The translations under genes were made by a program, and so were the position numbers. Positions 23,138 to 30,973 of a stretch of DNA of 64,000 bases are shown here, piece by piece; the first letter of the stretch is position 1; each line of letters opens with the position of its first letter. The notes under the pieces are model-generated. The model made no database searches, was not told where the DNA came from, and worked only from the letters and a program-made list of their open reading frames with translations. The stretch spans positions 186,001 to 250,000 of the forward strand of contig JBFWWU010000003.1 of assembly GCA_050246015.1 (NCBI GenBank), given 5' to 3'. The stretch comes from JTS-AC122 sp050246015. GTDB lineage: Bacteria > Planctomycetota > Phycisphaerae > Phycisphaerales > UBA1924.

Positions 23138-25000
23138 TCACGAGACCTTATCGCTGACGCCGGCCCAGTGCAACGTCCCCGCCGCGCCCGCGTTCGAATC
23201 CGGGCGCGACTTCAGACCGACGAACACCGGGCTCACGTCGGAGGTCGGGGGCCTGAGTCCCGGCAGCGCGACCAGGAACCGCCCCTGGACGATCCACCCG
23301 AGCACCCGCTCAAGCCCGCCGGGATCGTCCGCTCCGGCAAGCTCGACGGCCTGATCGTTCAGGCGGTCAAGCCACTCGCCGATCGCGTCGCCCCCACTGA
23401 TATCCGCGGGGGAGAGCGTCCCGCGCGCGGGCTTGCTGGACCAGAGCGCCGCGTGCCCGGGCCCGAGCCGCTCGTCGGCCCAGCGCGTCGCCACCTGGTC
23501 GACATCGTGATTCCCCGTCCAGGAAATCACGGTGCCCAGTCCGTGCGGCGCGCCGACGTCGTCCAGCCAGCGCAGATCGGTGGCGTCCCCCGCGATCGAA
23601 TCCACCCCGGCGGCGCGGGCGGCGGCGACCCGGCTGTGGTTGCTGTCGATGACACGCGAATCGATCTTGCGTTCCGAGAGCCACCGGGCCAGTTCGATAC
23701 TCAGCGGGTTCACCCCGATCATCAGCACCGAGTTCCCCTCGCCCGCCTTCACTCGCAGCACCCACACCAGGAGCGGCGAGAGCGTGCTGGCCAGCAGGAC
23801 CGTCCCGACAATGACGACGAACATGATCAGTTCGAGGCGCTGCGCGTCGATCAGGTACACGCCCGCGTGCTGGACGGGCGGTCCGATCGCGCTGCCGGAC
23901 AGCAGCGTTCGCAGGTCCGCCGCCGCGACCGTCGCCACGGAGAGCGCGACGATGCCTCGCGGCGCGAATGTGGATATGAACAGCCGCTCGCGGAAGGTGA
24001 GTTTGGAGCGCCAAGTGGAGAGCATGACCGCCGCCGGCCGAACGGCAAAGAGCAGCGCGAGCACAAAGACGCCGTCGCGCCACGTCAACGTCCGGACCCG
24101 GCCGATCTCGAACCGCGACGCGAGCAGGACGAACAGCGTCCCGACCAGGATCACCGCGAGCAGTTCCTTGAAGGAACGCAGTTCCGTCGCGCCCAGCACG
24201 CGTGCACGCGCCATGATCACGCCGCAGATCGTCACCGCCGCCAGGCCCGCCTCGGGAGTGATGGATTCGCCCGCCCCGACACAGGTCATGCAGAGCCCGA
24301 TCGCCGCGAGCGTCAGCAACTGCGGCTCCGGGCGCCCAAGTTTTCCCATCCGCTTCAGCAGGTAGTACCCCACGATCCCGAAGACCAGCCCCACGCCCGC
24401 CCCGCCGACCAGCGGCTTGACAAAGATCCACGCGCCCTCTCCCGCCAGCCCCGACTGCGACCCCCTCGCGAAATACAGCCGAAGCACCTCCAGCGTCGCG
24501 ATCGTCGCCACGACCCCGAGCGGATCGATCAGCACCGCCTCGGCGGAGAGCACCGCACGCAGCCTCGGCGACACCCGCACCATCCTCAGGATCGGCTGCA
24601 CGACGGTGGGCCCCGTCACGATGAGAGTCGCCCCCAACAGGATCGATATGGGCAGCGACATCCCCAGCAGCAGGTTTGCGGCGGCGGCGGCCCCGATCCA
24701 CGTGATCACCGCCCCCGCCGTCAACAGCCCCCACACCGCGCGCGGCGCCCGCGCAAACTCCTCCCCGGTCAGGTGCAGCGCCCCCTCGAAAATCAGCAGC
24801 CCGATCGCGATCGTGATCAGCCCCTTCAGCGCGGGCCCGAGCGACGACGCATCGATCAACCCTAGCCACGACGTTCCCATCACCAGCCCCACCCCAAGCA
24901 GCGGCAGCAGCGGTGGGATCTTCACCCGGCGACATCCCACCGTGACCAGGGCGCTCAGCCCCAGCGACAAGGCGATCGATTGTGCCGCGAGGTCGGTCAT
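23138..25000 (-). CDS. CPA1-type cation/proton antiporter with C-terminal RCK-like domain
   Basis: Inner-membrane Na+(K+)/H+ antiporter of 620 aa. The first 415 residues carry about twelve hydrophobic helices with family motifs LIFEGALHL, GATLIVTGPTVVQPIL, SAEAVLIDPLGVVATIATLE and FAPRGIVALSVAT. Residues 425-540 resemble a TrkA-N/RCK Rossmann fold (SVLMIGVNPLSIELARWLSE, ARAAGVDSIAGDATD), but the usual GxGxxG is degenerate (GVNPLS), so nucleotide binding is uncertain. ATG 25000 begins MTDLAAQSIALS; an earlier start at 25030 is possible. It is one base from the trehalose-phosphatase fusion and divergent from an MscS channel, pointing to osmotic or pH homeostasis. The ion transported cannot be fixed from sequence. 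Confidence 0.87.
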   Translation of the reverse strand: MTDLAAQSIALSLGLSALVTVGCRRVKIPPLLPLLGVGLVMGTSWLGLIDASSLGPALKGLITIAIGLLIFEGALHLTGEEFARAPRAVWGLLTAGAVITWIGAAAAANLLLGMSLPISILLGATLIVTGPTVVQPILRMVRVSPRLRAVLSAEAVLIDPLGVVATIATLEVLRLYFARGSQSGLAGEGAWIFVKPLVGGAGVGLVFGIVGYYLLKRMGKLGRPEPQLLTLAAIGLCMTCVGAGESITPEAGLAAVTICGVIMARARVLGATELRSFKELLAVILVGTLFVLLASRFEIGRVRTLTWRDGVFVLALLFAVRPAAVMLSTWRSKLTFRERLFISTFAPRGIVALSVATVAAADLRTLLSGSAIGPPVQHAGVYLIDAQRLELIMFVVIVGTVLLASTLSPLLVWVLRVKAGEGNSVLMIGVNPLSIELARWLSERKIDSRVIDSNHSRVAAARAAGVDSIAGDATDLRWLDDVGAPHGLGTVISWTGNHDVDQVATRWADERLGPGHAALWSSKPARGTLSPADISGGDAIGEWLDRLNDQAVELAGADDPGGLERVLGWIVQGRFLVALPGLRPPTSDVSPVFVGLKSRPDSNAGAAGTLHWAGVSDKVS

Positions 25001-25070
25001 ATCGATGGCAGCACGCCCGGGCGCCCGCAAAACACTTTGCGGCGCCGATGGACTCGGCGTGCTCGCAGTG

Positions 25071-25076
25071 TATGGT
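25071..25076 (+). promoter_or_regulatory. -10-like element TATGGT, possible leaderless start of mscS
   Basis: TATGGT ends six bases before the MscS ATG at 25083, so transcription would begin at or next to the start codon. TGGACT at 25049-25054, 16 bases upstream, is a weak -35. No Shine-Dalgarno sequence is present before this ATG, which agrees with a leaderless mRNA. Confidence 0.4.
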
Positions 25077-25082
25077 CAGTTC

Positions 25083-26207
25083 ATGGATTGGAAACTCCTG
25101 CATGACTGGAATCTCCTGGATTCCGAAGATCGGCTCCTGGGACGCGCCGCTTCCGAGTGGATCGCCGCCGGCGTCGTCTTCCTCTGCATCTCCATCGGCG
25201 TCACCATCGTCCAGGGCTTTCTAAGCAAGCGGTTCCGTCCCCCCGACGGCGACGACCGCTCCTGGCGCGCGCTCGTCTTCGGCCTGGCGACGCGATGGAT
25301 GAAGTTCACGACCCTCGTCATCGCCCTGGTCTGCGCGGCGCTCATGCTCCGCCCCGATGAGCGTGTTGCCACCATCGCCAAGGGCGTCCTGGTCGTCATA
25401 CTCGCGATCCAGGCCGTGCGCCTCATCCCCGTCGTCGTCGATTGGGCGCTGCACCGCCTGGCCGGAACCAAGAAAGACGAAGACCTCGCTCGCTCGGCGC
25501 GCGGCACCATCATCAGCCTCCGCTGGGTCATCCTCCTGGTCCTCTACACCCTGCTCTTCCTGCTGGCCCTGCAGAACCTCGGCATCAACGTCACCGCCAT
25601 GATCGCCGGTCTGGGCATCGGCGGCATCGCCGTCGCCCTCGCCGCGCAGAACATCCTCGGCGACCTCTTCTCCTCCCTCTCCATCGCGCTCGACAAGCCC
25701 TTCGTCGTCGGCGACTTCATCGTCGTGGGCAACGAACTCGGCACCGTCGAGCACATCGGCCTCAAGACCACCCGCGTCCGGAGTCTCTCCGGAGAGCAAC
25801 TCGTCTTCGGCAACGCCGACCTGCTCTCCAGCCGCATCCGCAACTACAAGCGCATGAACGAGCGGCGCGTCGTGTTCGCCTTCGGCGTCACCTATTCCAC
25901 CGCCCCCGATGTGCTCCAGCAAATCCCCGACATGGTCAAGGCCTTTGTGCTCGCGCAGGATGCGTGCCGCTTCGACCGCTGCCACTTCCACCGCTTCGGC
26001 GCCTCGTCGCTGGACTTCGAGGTCGTCTACTACATCAACTCCCCGGACTACAACACCCACATGAACGCCCTGCAGGCCATCCACCTCTCCATCGCGAGAG
26101 AGTTCAACCAGCGCGGCATCGAGTTCGCGTTCCCCACCCAGACGCTCTACATCTCGCGCCCGTCGCCCGAGCCCGCCCCGGCTCATCCGGCGTCGCGCAA
26201 CAACTGA
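25083..26207 (+). CDS. small-conductance mechanosensitive channel (MscS family)
   Basis: Heptameric membrane channel that opens on membrane tension to release solutes during osmotic downshock. The 374-aa protein has four to five hydrophobic segments (about 27-48, 68-92, 100-120, 145-165) and the pore helix and beta-domain signature AGLGIGGIAVALAAQNILGD (about residues 172-191) with LSIALDKPFVVGDFIVVGN. Then follow VEHIGLKTTRVRSLSGEQLVFGN and FAFGVTYSTAPDVLQQIPDM of the cytoplasmic vestibule. It is larger than E. coli MscS because of extra N-terminal helices. ATG 25083 is the start; the frame opens earlier but into the divergent gene. The neighbourhood (antiporter, trehalose enzyme) supports an osmotic role. 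Confidence 0.92.
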   Translation: MDWKLLHDWNLLDSEDRLLGRAASEWIAAGVVFLCISIGVTIVQGFLSKRFRPPDGDDRSWRALVFGLATRWMKFTTLVIALVCAALMLRPDERVATIAKGVLVVILAIQAVRLIPVVVDWALHRLAGTKKDEDLARSARGTIISLRWVILLVLYTLLFLLALQNLGINVTAMIAGLGIGGIAVALAAQNILGDLFSSLSIALDKPFVVGDFIVVGNELGTVEHIGLKTTRVRSLSGEQLVFGNADLLSSRIRNYKRMNERRVVFAFGVTYSTAPDVLQQIPDMVKAFVLAQDACRFDRCHFHRFGASSLDFEVVYYINSPDYNTHMNALQAIHLSIAREFNQRGIEFAFPTQTLYISRPSPEPAPAHPASRNN

Positions 26208-26228
26208 TCCGAGCCCCCGCGCGGCGCG

Positions 26229-26888
26229 TCACATCCGCAGAAAGTTCCCCAGCAGCCGCGGCCCCTCCAGCGTCAGGAAACTCTCCGGGTGAAACTGCAC
26301 GCCCTCCAGCGGCGCCCGGTCCGCGGCGTCCCCGCTCGCCGCCCAGTCGCGCCGCAGACCCATGACCACACGCCGGGTGCCCCCGTCCTCCGCCGCCTCG
26401 TCCGTCCACGCCGACACCTTCCACCCTCGCGCCGGCACGGTCGGCGCCTCAACGACCAGGGAGTGGTACCGCGTCGCAACAAACGGCGACGCCAACCCCT
26501 CGAACACCCCCTCGCCATCGTGCTGAATCGCTGATGTCTTCCCGTGCATCGGCATCGTGTGACGCGACACTCTCATCCCGTGCAGCGCCCCGATGCACTG
26601 ATGCCCCAGACACACCCCCAGGATCGGCACGCGCCCGGCGAACCGGCGGATGATCTCCGTCGAGACGCCCGCCTCGTTCGGGGTGCAGGGCCCCGGCGAG
26701 ATGATGATGTGCGTCGGCCTCATCGACTCCGCCTGATCCGCCGTGATCTTGTCGTTGCGCACGACGCGCAGATCGAGCCCCGGGCGCACCGCGGCGGCGG
26801 AGCCTTCGCTCTCCGCCGCCGCGATCTCCCCCAGCCGCTGAACCAGGTTGTACGTGAAACTGTCGTAGTTGTCGATCAGCAGGATCAT
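26229..26888 (-). CDS. anthranilate/aminodeoxychorismate synthase glutaminase subunit (TrpG/PabA)
   Basis: Class I glutamine amidotransferase that feeds ammonia to TrpE (tryptophan) or PabB (folate). The 219-aa protein begins MILLIDNYDSFTYNLVQ, has HIIISPGPCTPNEAG, GVCLGHQCIG with nucleophile Cys93, RYHSLVV and the His-Glu pair in GVQFHPESFLT. ATG 26888 overlaps the stop of the upstream gene in TGATG, so translation is probably coupled; a GTG at 26891 is an alternative. No trpE or pabB is present, so which pathway it serves cannot be decided; many bacteria use one amphibolic subunit for both. A short insertion (about residues 25-37) rich in Ala and Glu is unusual but lies in a loop. Confidence 0.92.
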   Translation of the reverse strand: MILLIDNYDSFTYNLVQRLGEIAAAESEGSAAAVRPGLDLRVVRNDKITADQAESMRPTHIIISPGPCTPNEAGVSTEIIRRFAGRVPILGVCLGHQCIGALHGMRVSRHTMPMHGKTSAIQHDGEGVFEGLASPFVATRYHSLVVEAPTVPARGWKVSAWTDEAAEDGGTRRVVMGLRRDWAASGDAADRAPLEGVQFHPESFLTLEGPRLLGNFLRM

Positions 26889-28129
26889 CACTTCGTCCCG
26901 AGCGGCTGATCAACATCGAAGTCGGGTCGCTTCGACGGGCTCGGCAACTTCTTCTTCTGCTCTTCCGTCAGCAGCGCCTTGACGGTCTCGATCGTCTTGT
27001 TGTCCAGCGTCTTGCGCGCGGTCTGCGCTTCCTGGTACTTCTCGTTCTGACGGAGCATCCAGATCCCGCCTCCGAAGCCCATCCCCTCGCTCCCGCTGGC
27101 GCGAACCTCGTCGATGACACTCGACCACTTCGAGTTGGCGGTCTCGGCATCACGCAGGTACGTCTCCTTGATCCCCTTGAGCCCCTCCTTCTGCCCCGCG
27201 TCCAGGTCGAGCTTCTCCGCCGCCTCGATCACCCGCAGCGCGACCGAACGCTTGTACACCATCGGGTACTTCGTCAACTGGATCTCTCGCTGGAACTCGG
27301 CCTTCTTGTCCGCGGGGAGTTGCCCCTCGATCTGCCGCGCGAACTTGTCGTTGATCTCCCCCACCTTCTTCGCGTTGTTCTCGAAGTCCTGCTGCATCTT
27401 CTGCATCTTTTCCATGGACTCCGGGTCCTCGAACATCTTCTTCCCGGACTCGAGCGATTCGAGCATCCCCTCCAGCGCCTCGCGCACCGTCTTGTTGTGC
27501 GCCACGATGACGGTGTCCATCTCCTGCTCGTACTGCCCCAGGACCGGGGCGAGATTCCCCCACGCCCCCGAATCCAGCCGAAGATTCGTCACCGTCTCCG
27601 ATAGGTCCATCTTCTGGATCCCGTCGAACCCGATCTTGAAGGCCGACTTGCGGCGCATCGCGCGCTCGAACCCCGGGAACTGCTCGAGTTGCGCGGGCGT
27701 CAGCAGCGACTTCAGGTCGTCCATCAGCGTCCGGTTCAGTTTGTCGGTCCGGCGGACAAACTTGATCATGGCGTTGGGCAGCGCGTCCTGGTACAACTCC
27801 CACTCGCCGGTGTCCTGCGTCTCTTCCTGGATTGCTTCGTATACCTCCTTGAGTCGATCCACCGAGTCGCGGAAGTCGCCCTGGTACGCCAGCAGCAACT
27901 CCTCCGACGCCTTCTGCTGCGCGTCGCTCAGGCCCAGGATCGGCCCGTACTGCTTCAGCATCCGCGTGCTGACGGCGGGCTTGAGCATGTCGCCCATCTC
28001 GGACTCCATGCCGAACATGCCGAACTGCGCCTTGGAGGCGGTCGAGAGCCCCACCGACGCGACGGCCACCGCCGCCGCCACCACCGCCGTCCGGATCCGC
28101 CGCCACATCCCGTTCATCTTCCCGTTCAT
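26888..28129 (-). CDS. secreted helical protein of unknown function, paralogue 1
   Basis: A 413-aa exported protein: signal peptide about residues 8-33 ending ASKA before QFGMFG. The rest is charged and mostly helical, with coiled-coil-like stretches and repeated phrases such as LTPAQLEQFPGFERAMRR and a C-terminal LLTEEQKKKLP, reminiscent of LTxxQ-type motifs of CpxP/Spy periplasmic proteins, though that link is only a resemblance. The next gene encodes a paralogue with the same order of segments: an early DDLKSLL region, a YPxVYxRS segment, KG(I/V)(K/R)ETY and the same C-terminal ending. ATG 28129 is preferred (GGAG five to six bases before) over the open frame to 28231. It overlaps the TrpG/PabA gene by one base. 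Confidence 0.78.
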   Translation of the reverse strand: MNGKMNGMWRRIRTAVVAAAVAVASVGLSTASKAQFGMFGMESEMGDMLKPAVSTRMLKQYGPILGLSDAQQKASEELLLAYQGDFRDSVDRLKEVYEAIQEETQDTGEWELYQDALPNAMIKFVRRTDKLNRTLMDDLKSLLTPAQLEQFPGFERAMRRKSAFKIGFDGIQKMDLSETVTNLRLDSGAWGNLAPVLGQYEQEMDTVIVAHNKTVREALEGMLESLESGKKMFEDPESMEKMQKMQQDFENNAKKVGEINDKFARQIEGQLPADKKAEFQREIQLTKYPMVYKRSVALRVIEAAEKLDLDAGQKEGLKGIKETYLRDAETANSKWSSVIDEVRASGSEGMGFGGGIWMLRQNEKYQEAQTARKTLDNKTIETVKALLTEEQKKKLPSPSKRPDFDVDQPLGTK

Positions 28130-28246
28130 GATTGCTCCAGCAAGAGGTACCCACACCTTCGCGCCAGCCGCTCGCTCGCGGCTGATGATTCCGTCATCAG
28201 ATTTCCAAGCCGCCGACCATTGTAGATGCAACGCGCCCGGCGGCGG

Positions 28247-29455
28247 CTACTTGTCGGTCTCCGGCGCATCCAGGTCCCATTCCGGACGCCACTTGCGATC
28301 GGGCAACTTCTTGCGCTGCTCTTCAGTCAGCATCGCGCGAATCGCCTGCGTGGTCCGCCGGTCCAGCGCCATCCGCGCTGAGCGCGCCTCCTGCACCTTT
28401 GGATCCTCGGGACGCCAGTCTCCCCACCACATGTTCTGACCGTTGGATTCCTTCTCCATGCGGTCATCCTGATCCGAAAGGGCCTGCGCCCACTTTTCAT
28501 TGGCCCCGGCGCTTTCCCGCTCGTATGTCTCCCGCACGCCCTTGAGCCCTTCCACCGTGGCGCTGTCGAGCCCCTCGAGCCTTTCAGCCGCGTCGAGCAC
28601 CATCTCCGCGTGCGACCGACGGTACACCTTCGGGTAGATCTCCTGAAGCACCCGCTTCTCGAACTCCTTGGCCTTGGCCTCCGGCAACTCCGAAGCGAGC
28701 GCCCGGCGGTACCGCTCATTCACCTGCCCGATCCGCCGGTTGACCTCCGTCCAGTCCTTGAGCATCGCGTTCCACTTCGTCTCGTCGTACTCCTCCATCA
28801 TCTTGAACCAGGCCTCGCTCGAGTCTTCAACGTACTTCACCCGCGCCTGCAACTCGCGGTCCAGGTCGATCTCGTACTGGCTCAGCGTGCCGGCGAGCGA
28901 CGCCGACGCCCCCTCCTCCAGCCGAAGACCCGCCACGATCTCGGCCAGGTCGATCCTGTCACCCGCCCGCCCGCCCCACGAAAGCGTCGCCCGACGCCGC
29001 TGGAGCCGCGCCACCCGATCCCATTGCCCAATCTGGTCGGCGTCCAGCAGCGACTTGAGATCGTCCATGATCGCCTTGTTCATCTTCATGCTCTTGGCGA
29101 AGAACGAGCGGTTCAGTTTGGGCCACACATCCCGCCAAGGCTGCACCTCCTGGTCGTCCTCGTACGCGTACTCGTCGTTGATCGACTGGCTCACCTTGTC
29201 GAAGCGCTCGGCGAGCCGGCGCTGCTCGCGTTCATAGGCGAACAGCAGGTCGTCCGCCGCGCTGCGCTGGTCGCCGCGCAGCGAGAGCAGGTCCGCGTAC
29301 TCCTTCATCGCCCGGCCCGTGACGACCGGTTTGTGAAGTTCCTGCAAGACTTGCCAGATCCCCCACTGCGCGCGTGCCTGCCCCGCACCCAGCAGCACGG
29401 CCGCGAGCGCCGCGATGCCCATGATCAGGGCGCGAGAAATCCAGCGTTGCCTCAT
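28247..29455 (-). CDS. secreted helical protein of unknown function, paralogue 2
   Basis: A 402-aa exported protein with a signal peptide ending ARA before QWGIWQ (about residue 30). Like its downstream neighbour it is almost entirely charged helices, with IMDDLKSLLDADQIGQWDRV, EIYPKVYRRSHAEMVLDAAE, LKGVRETYERE and LTEEQRKKLPDRKWRPEWD at matching positions. The two proteins have similar length and export signals and lie 117 bases apart on the same strand, so they arose by tandem duplication and have diverged. GGGAG precedes ATG 29455. No catalytic motif is evident. A periplasmic chaperone or stress-sensing role is conceivable from the LTxxQ-like motifs but is not shown. Confidence 0.78.
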   Translation of the reverse strand: MRQRWISRALIMGIAALAAVLLGAGQARAQWGIWQVLQELHKPVVTGRAMKEYADLLSLRGDQRSAADDLLFAYEREQRRLAERFDKVSQSINDEYAYEDDQEVQPWRDVWPKLNRSFFAKSMKMNKAIMDDLKSLLDADQIGQWDRVARLQRRRATLSWGGRAGDRIDLAEIVAGLRLEEGASASLAGTLSQYEIDLDRELQARVKYVEDSSEAWFKMMEEYDETKWNAMLKDWTEVNRRIGQVNERYRRALASELPEAKAKEFEKRVLQEIYPKVYRRSHAEMVLDAAERLEGLDSATVEGLKGVRETYERESAGANEKWAQALSDQDDRMEKESNGQNMWWGDWRPEDPKVQEARSARMALDRRTTQAIRAMLTEEQRKKLPDRKWRPEWDLDAPETDK

Positions 29456-29733
29456 CGACTGCTCCCGGTGCGTTTGGCTCCCGCCGCATCCGCTTGGGAC
29501 TTGTACAGATACCCCGCGCCGGAGTTCAGCAATTTGTGCCGCTTCAACGGAACACCCAGGGCCGGCACGGGCCGAGTGATGACCCGAACCGTTTCCTGCC
29601 GATGAACTGGGTTCGATTCACACACGCGTCTGTCCGCATGGAGAAACCCGACATGTCTATGCTTCGTTCCGCACTCCGCTGGCGCTGGAACTCAGCCGAT
29701 TCCAGGCGATCGGACCGCCGATGGAACGACTCG

Positions 29734-30465
29734 ATGACACCCAACGACCCGAATCCGCCCCCCGTGCCGTCCGGCGCCGCCCCGCATGAGCCCAGCCACC
29801 TGGAGGTCGAACTCGCCGACCTCAAGAAGCGCCTGGTTCGCGAGGCGGTCGTCGCGGTCGGGATGCTCGAAGCGGCCATCGGCGCCCTCTGGAAACTCGA
29901 CAAGGCCGCCGCGGCGGAGATCCGTCAGCGGGATACTTCGGTCGATGAAGAAGAGGTGGCGATCGAGGAGACCTGCCTGCGTCTGATGGCGCTGCACCAG
30001 CCGTTCGCCCGCGATTTCCGCATCCTGGCCTTCATCCTGAAGGTCAACGCGGACGTCGAGCGCGTCGCGGATCACGCTTCGTCAATCGCCAAGATCGCGA
30101 TGCGGATGAACCGGGTGGAGCCCCCCACGTGGCCCACGCCGTTGCTGGAACTGGGCGAGCGGGTCCCGATGATGTGCCACTCGACGCTGCGGGCCCTGCT
30201 GGACGAGAACGCCGACGCCGCTCGCGAGGTGGTCATCGCCGACGCCGCGATCGACTCGCTCGATCGGCAACTCTTCGAGGAAACGCAAGTCTGGATGCGC
30301 GACCACCCGGTCGATCCGGAGACGGGCCTGTACTTCACGCGGATCGGCCGCGAACTTGAACGTGTTGGCGACCTGATGGCCAACATCGCCGAGGACATCG
30401 TCTACCTCGCCACCGGCCAGATCATCCGCCACCAGAAGCGCCGCCTGCGCGCCAAACAACCCTGA
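29734..30465 (+). CDS. phoU: PhoU domain protein
   Basis: PhoU proteins are cytoplasmic helical-bundle regulators of phosphate uptake and signalling. The 243-aa product has the two PhoU repeats: VGMLEAAIGALWKLDKAAAAE and DTSVDEEEVAIEETCLRLMA, then FARDFRILAFILKVNADVERVADHASSIAKIA, and in the second repeat DENADAAREVVIADAAIDSLD and RIGRELERVGDLMANIAEDIVYLATG. The ERVADHA and ERVGDLMANIAED segments are the metal-binding E/DxxxD motifs. The frame is open from 29494; ATG 29734 gives the normal length with a Pro-rich N-terminus, and ATG 29653 (GGAG at nine bases) is an alternative. No pst or phoBR gene is adjacent. It converges with the pterin dehydratase gene. Confidence 0.9.
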   Translation: MTPNDPNPPPVPSGAAPHEPSHLEVELADLKKRLVREAVVAVGMLEAAIGALWKLDKAAAAEIRQRDTSVDEEEVAIEETCLRLMALHQPFARDFRILAFILKVNADVERVADHASSIAKIAMRMNRVEPPTWPTPLLELGERVPMMCHSTLRALLDENADAAREVVIADAAIDSLDRQLFEETQVWMRDHPVDPETGLYFTRIGRELERVGDLMANIAEDIVYLATGQIIRHQKRRLRAKQP

Positions 30466-30507
30466 CTGCGACCGACTGCCCGCCCGCTGACCCCCCGACC
30501 TGGCGCG

Positions 30508-30855
30508 TCACCGGGACTTTTTCTTCGCCGGCGCGCCCGCCGGAGAGGCCGGAGCCTTCGGGGGGGGCCCGAGTCTCATTGCCGCTTCATCGCACTTGCG
30601 GGCTAGATCAAAGTCCTTCTCGGTGATCCCGCCGGCATCGTGGGTGCTGAGCGTCAGCGTCACCTTGTTCCACCGGATGAGGATGTCGGGGTGATGCTGA
30701 TCTCTCTCCGCGGCCGCCGCGACCTCGTTGACAAACCTCATCGACCCCACAAAGTCCGAGAACTGATACGTGCGCTGGATCGCGTCGCCGGTCTGGCTCC
30801 AGTCCGGAAAGTTGGCCATCGCCTGGTCGATCAGCGCATCGCTCAAAGGTTCCAT
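30508..30855 (-). CDS. phhB: 4a-hydroxytetrahydrobiopterin (pterin-4a-carbinolamine) dehydratase
   Basis: Recycles the pterin cofactor after aromatic amino acid hydroxylation by dehydrating 4a-hydroxytetrahydropterin. The 115-aa protein has the family core: TYQFSDFVGSMRFVNEVAAAAE, the active-site segment RDQHHPDILIRWNKVTLTL (about residues 52-70, two adjacent His) and STHDAGGITEKDFDLARKCDE. A Pro/Ala/Lys-rich tail of about 20 residues is extra. AGGAG lies ahead of ATG 30855. The matching phenylalanine hydroxylase gene is in the same window at 45237, 14 kb away and on the other strand, so the pair is functionally but not transcriptionally linked. Confidence 0.92.
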   Translation of the reverse strand: MEPLSDALIDQAMANFPDWSQTGDAIQRTYQFSDFVGSMRFVNEVAAAAERDQHHPDILIRWNKVTLTLSTHDAGGITEKDFDLARKCDEAAMRLGPPPKAPASPAGAPAKKKSR

Positions 30856-30973
30856 CCATCACTCCTGGGCTGGCCGCCCCCACCTCCGCCCGCTCCCGTC
30901 GTCATCCGCGCTCCACGTTCCGATCCTCGCAGCGACGCCCTCGGCGGCCACCGGGTTTCCATCCGGGTAGTGT

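Noticed and set aside
20713..23157. An 814-codon open frame antisense to the trehalose-phosphatase fusion
   Set aside because: Its composition is that of a shadow frame, and the opposite strand carries two recognisable catalytic domains.
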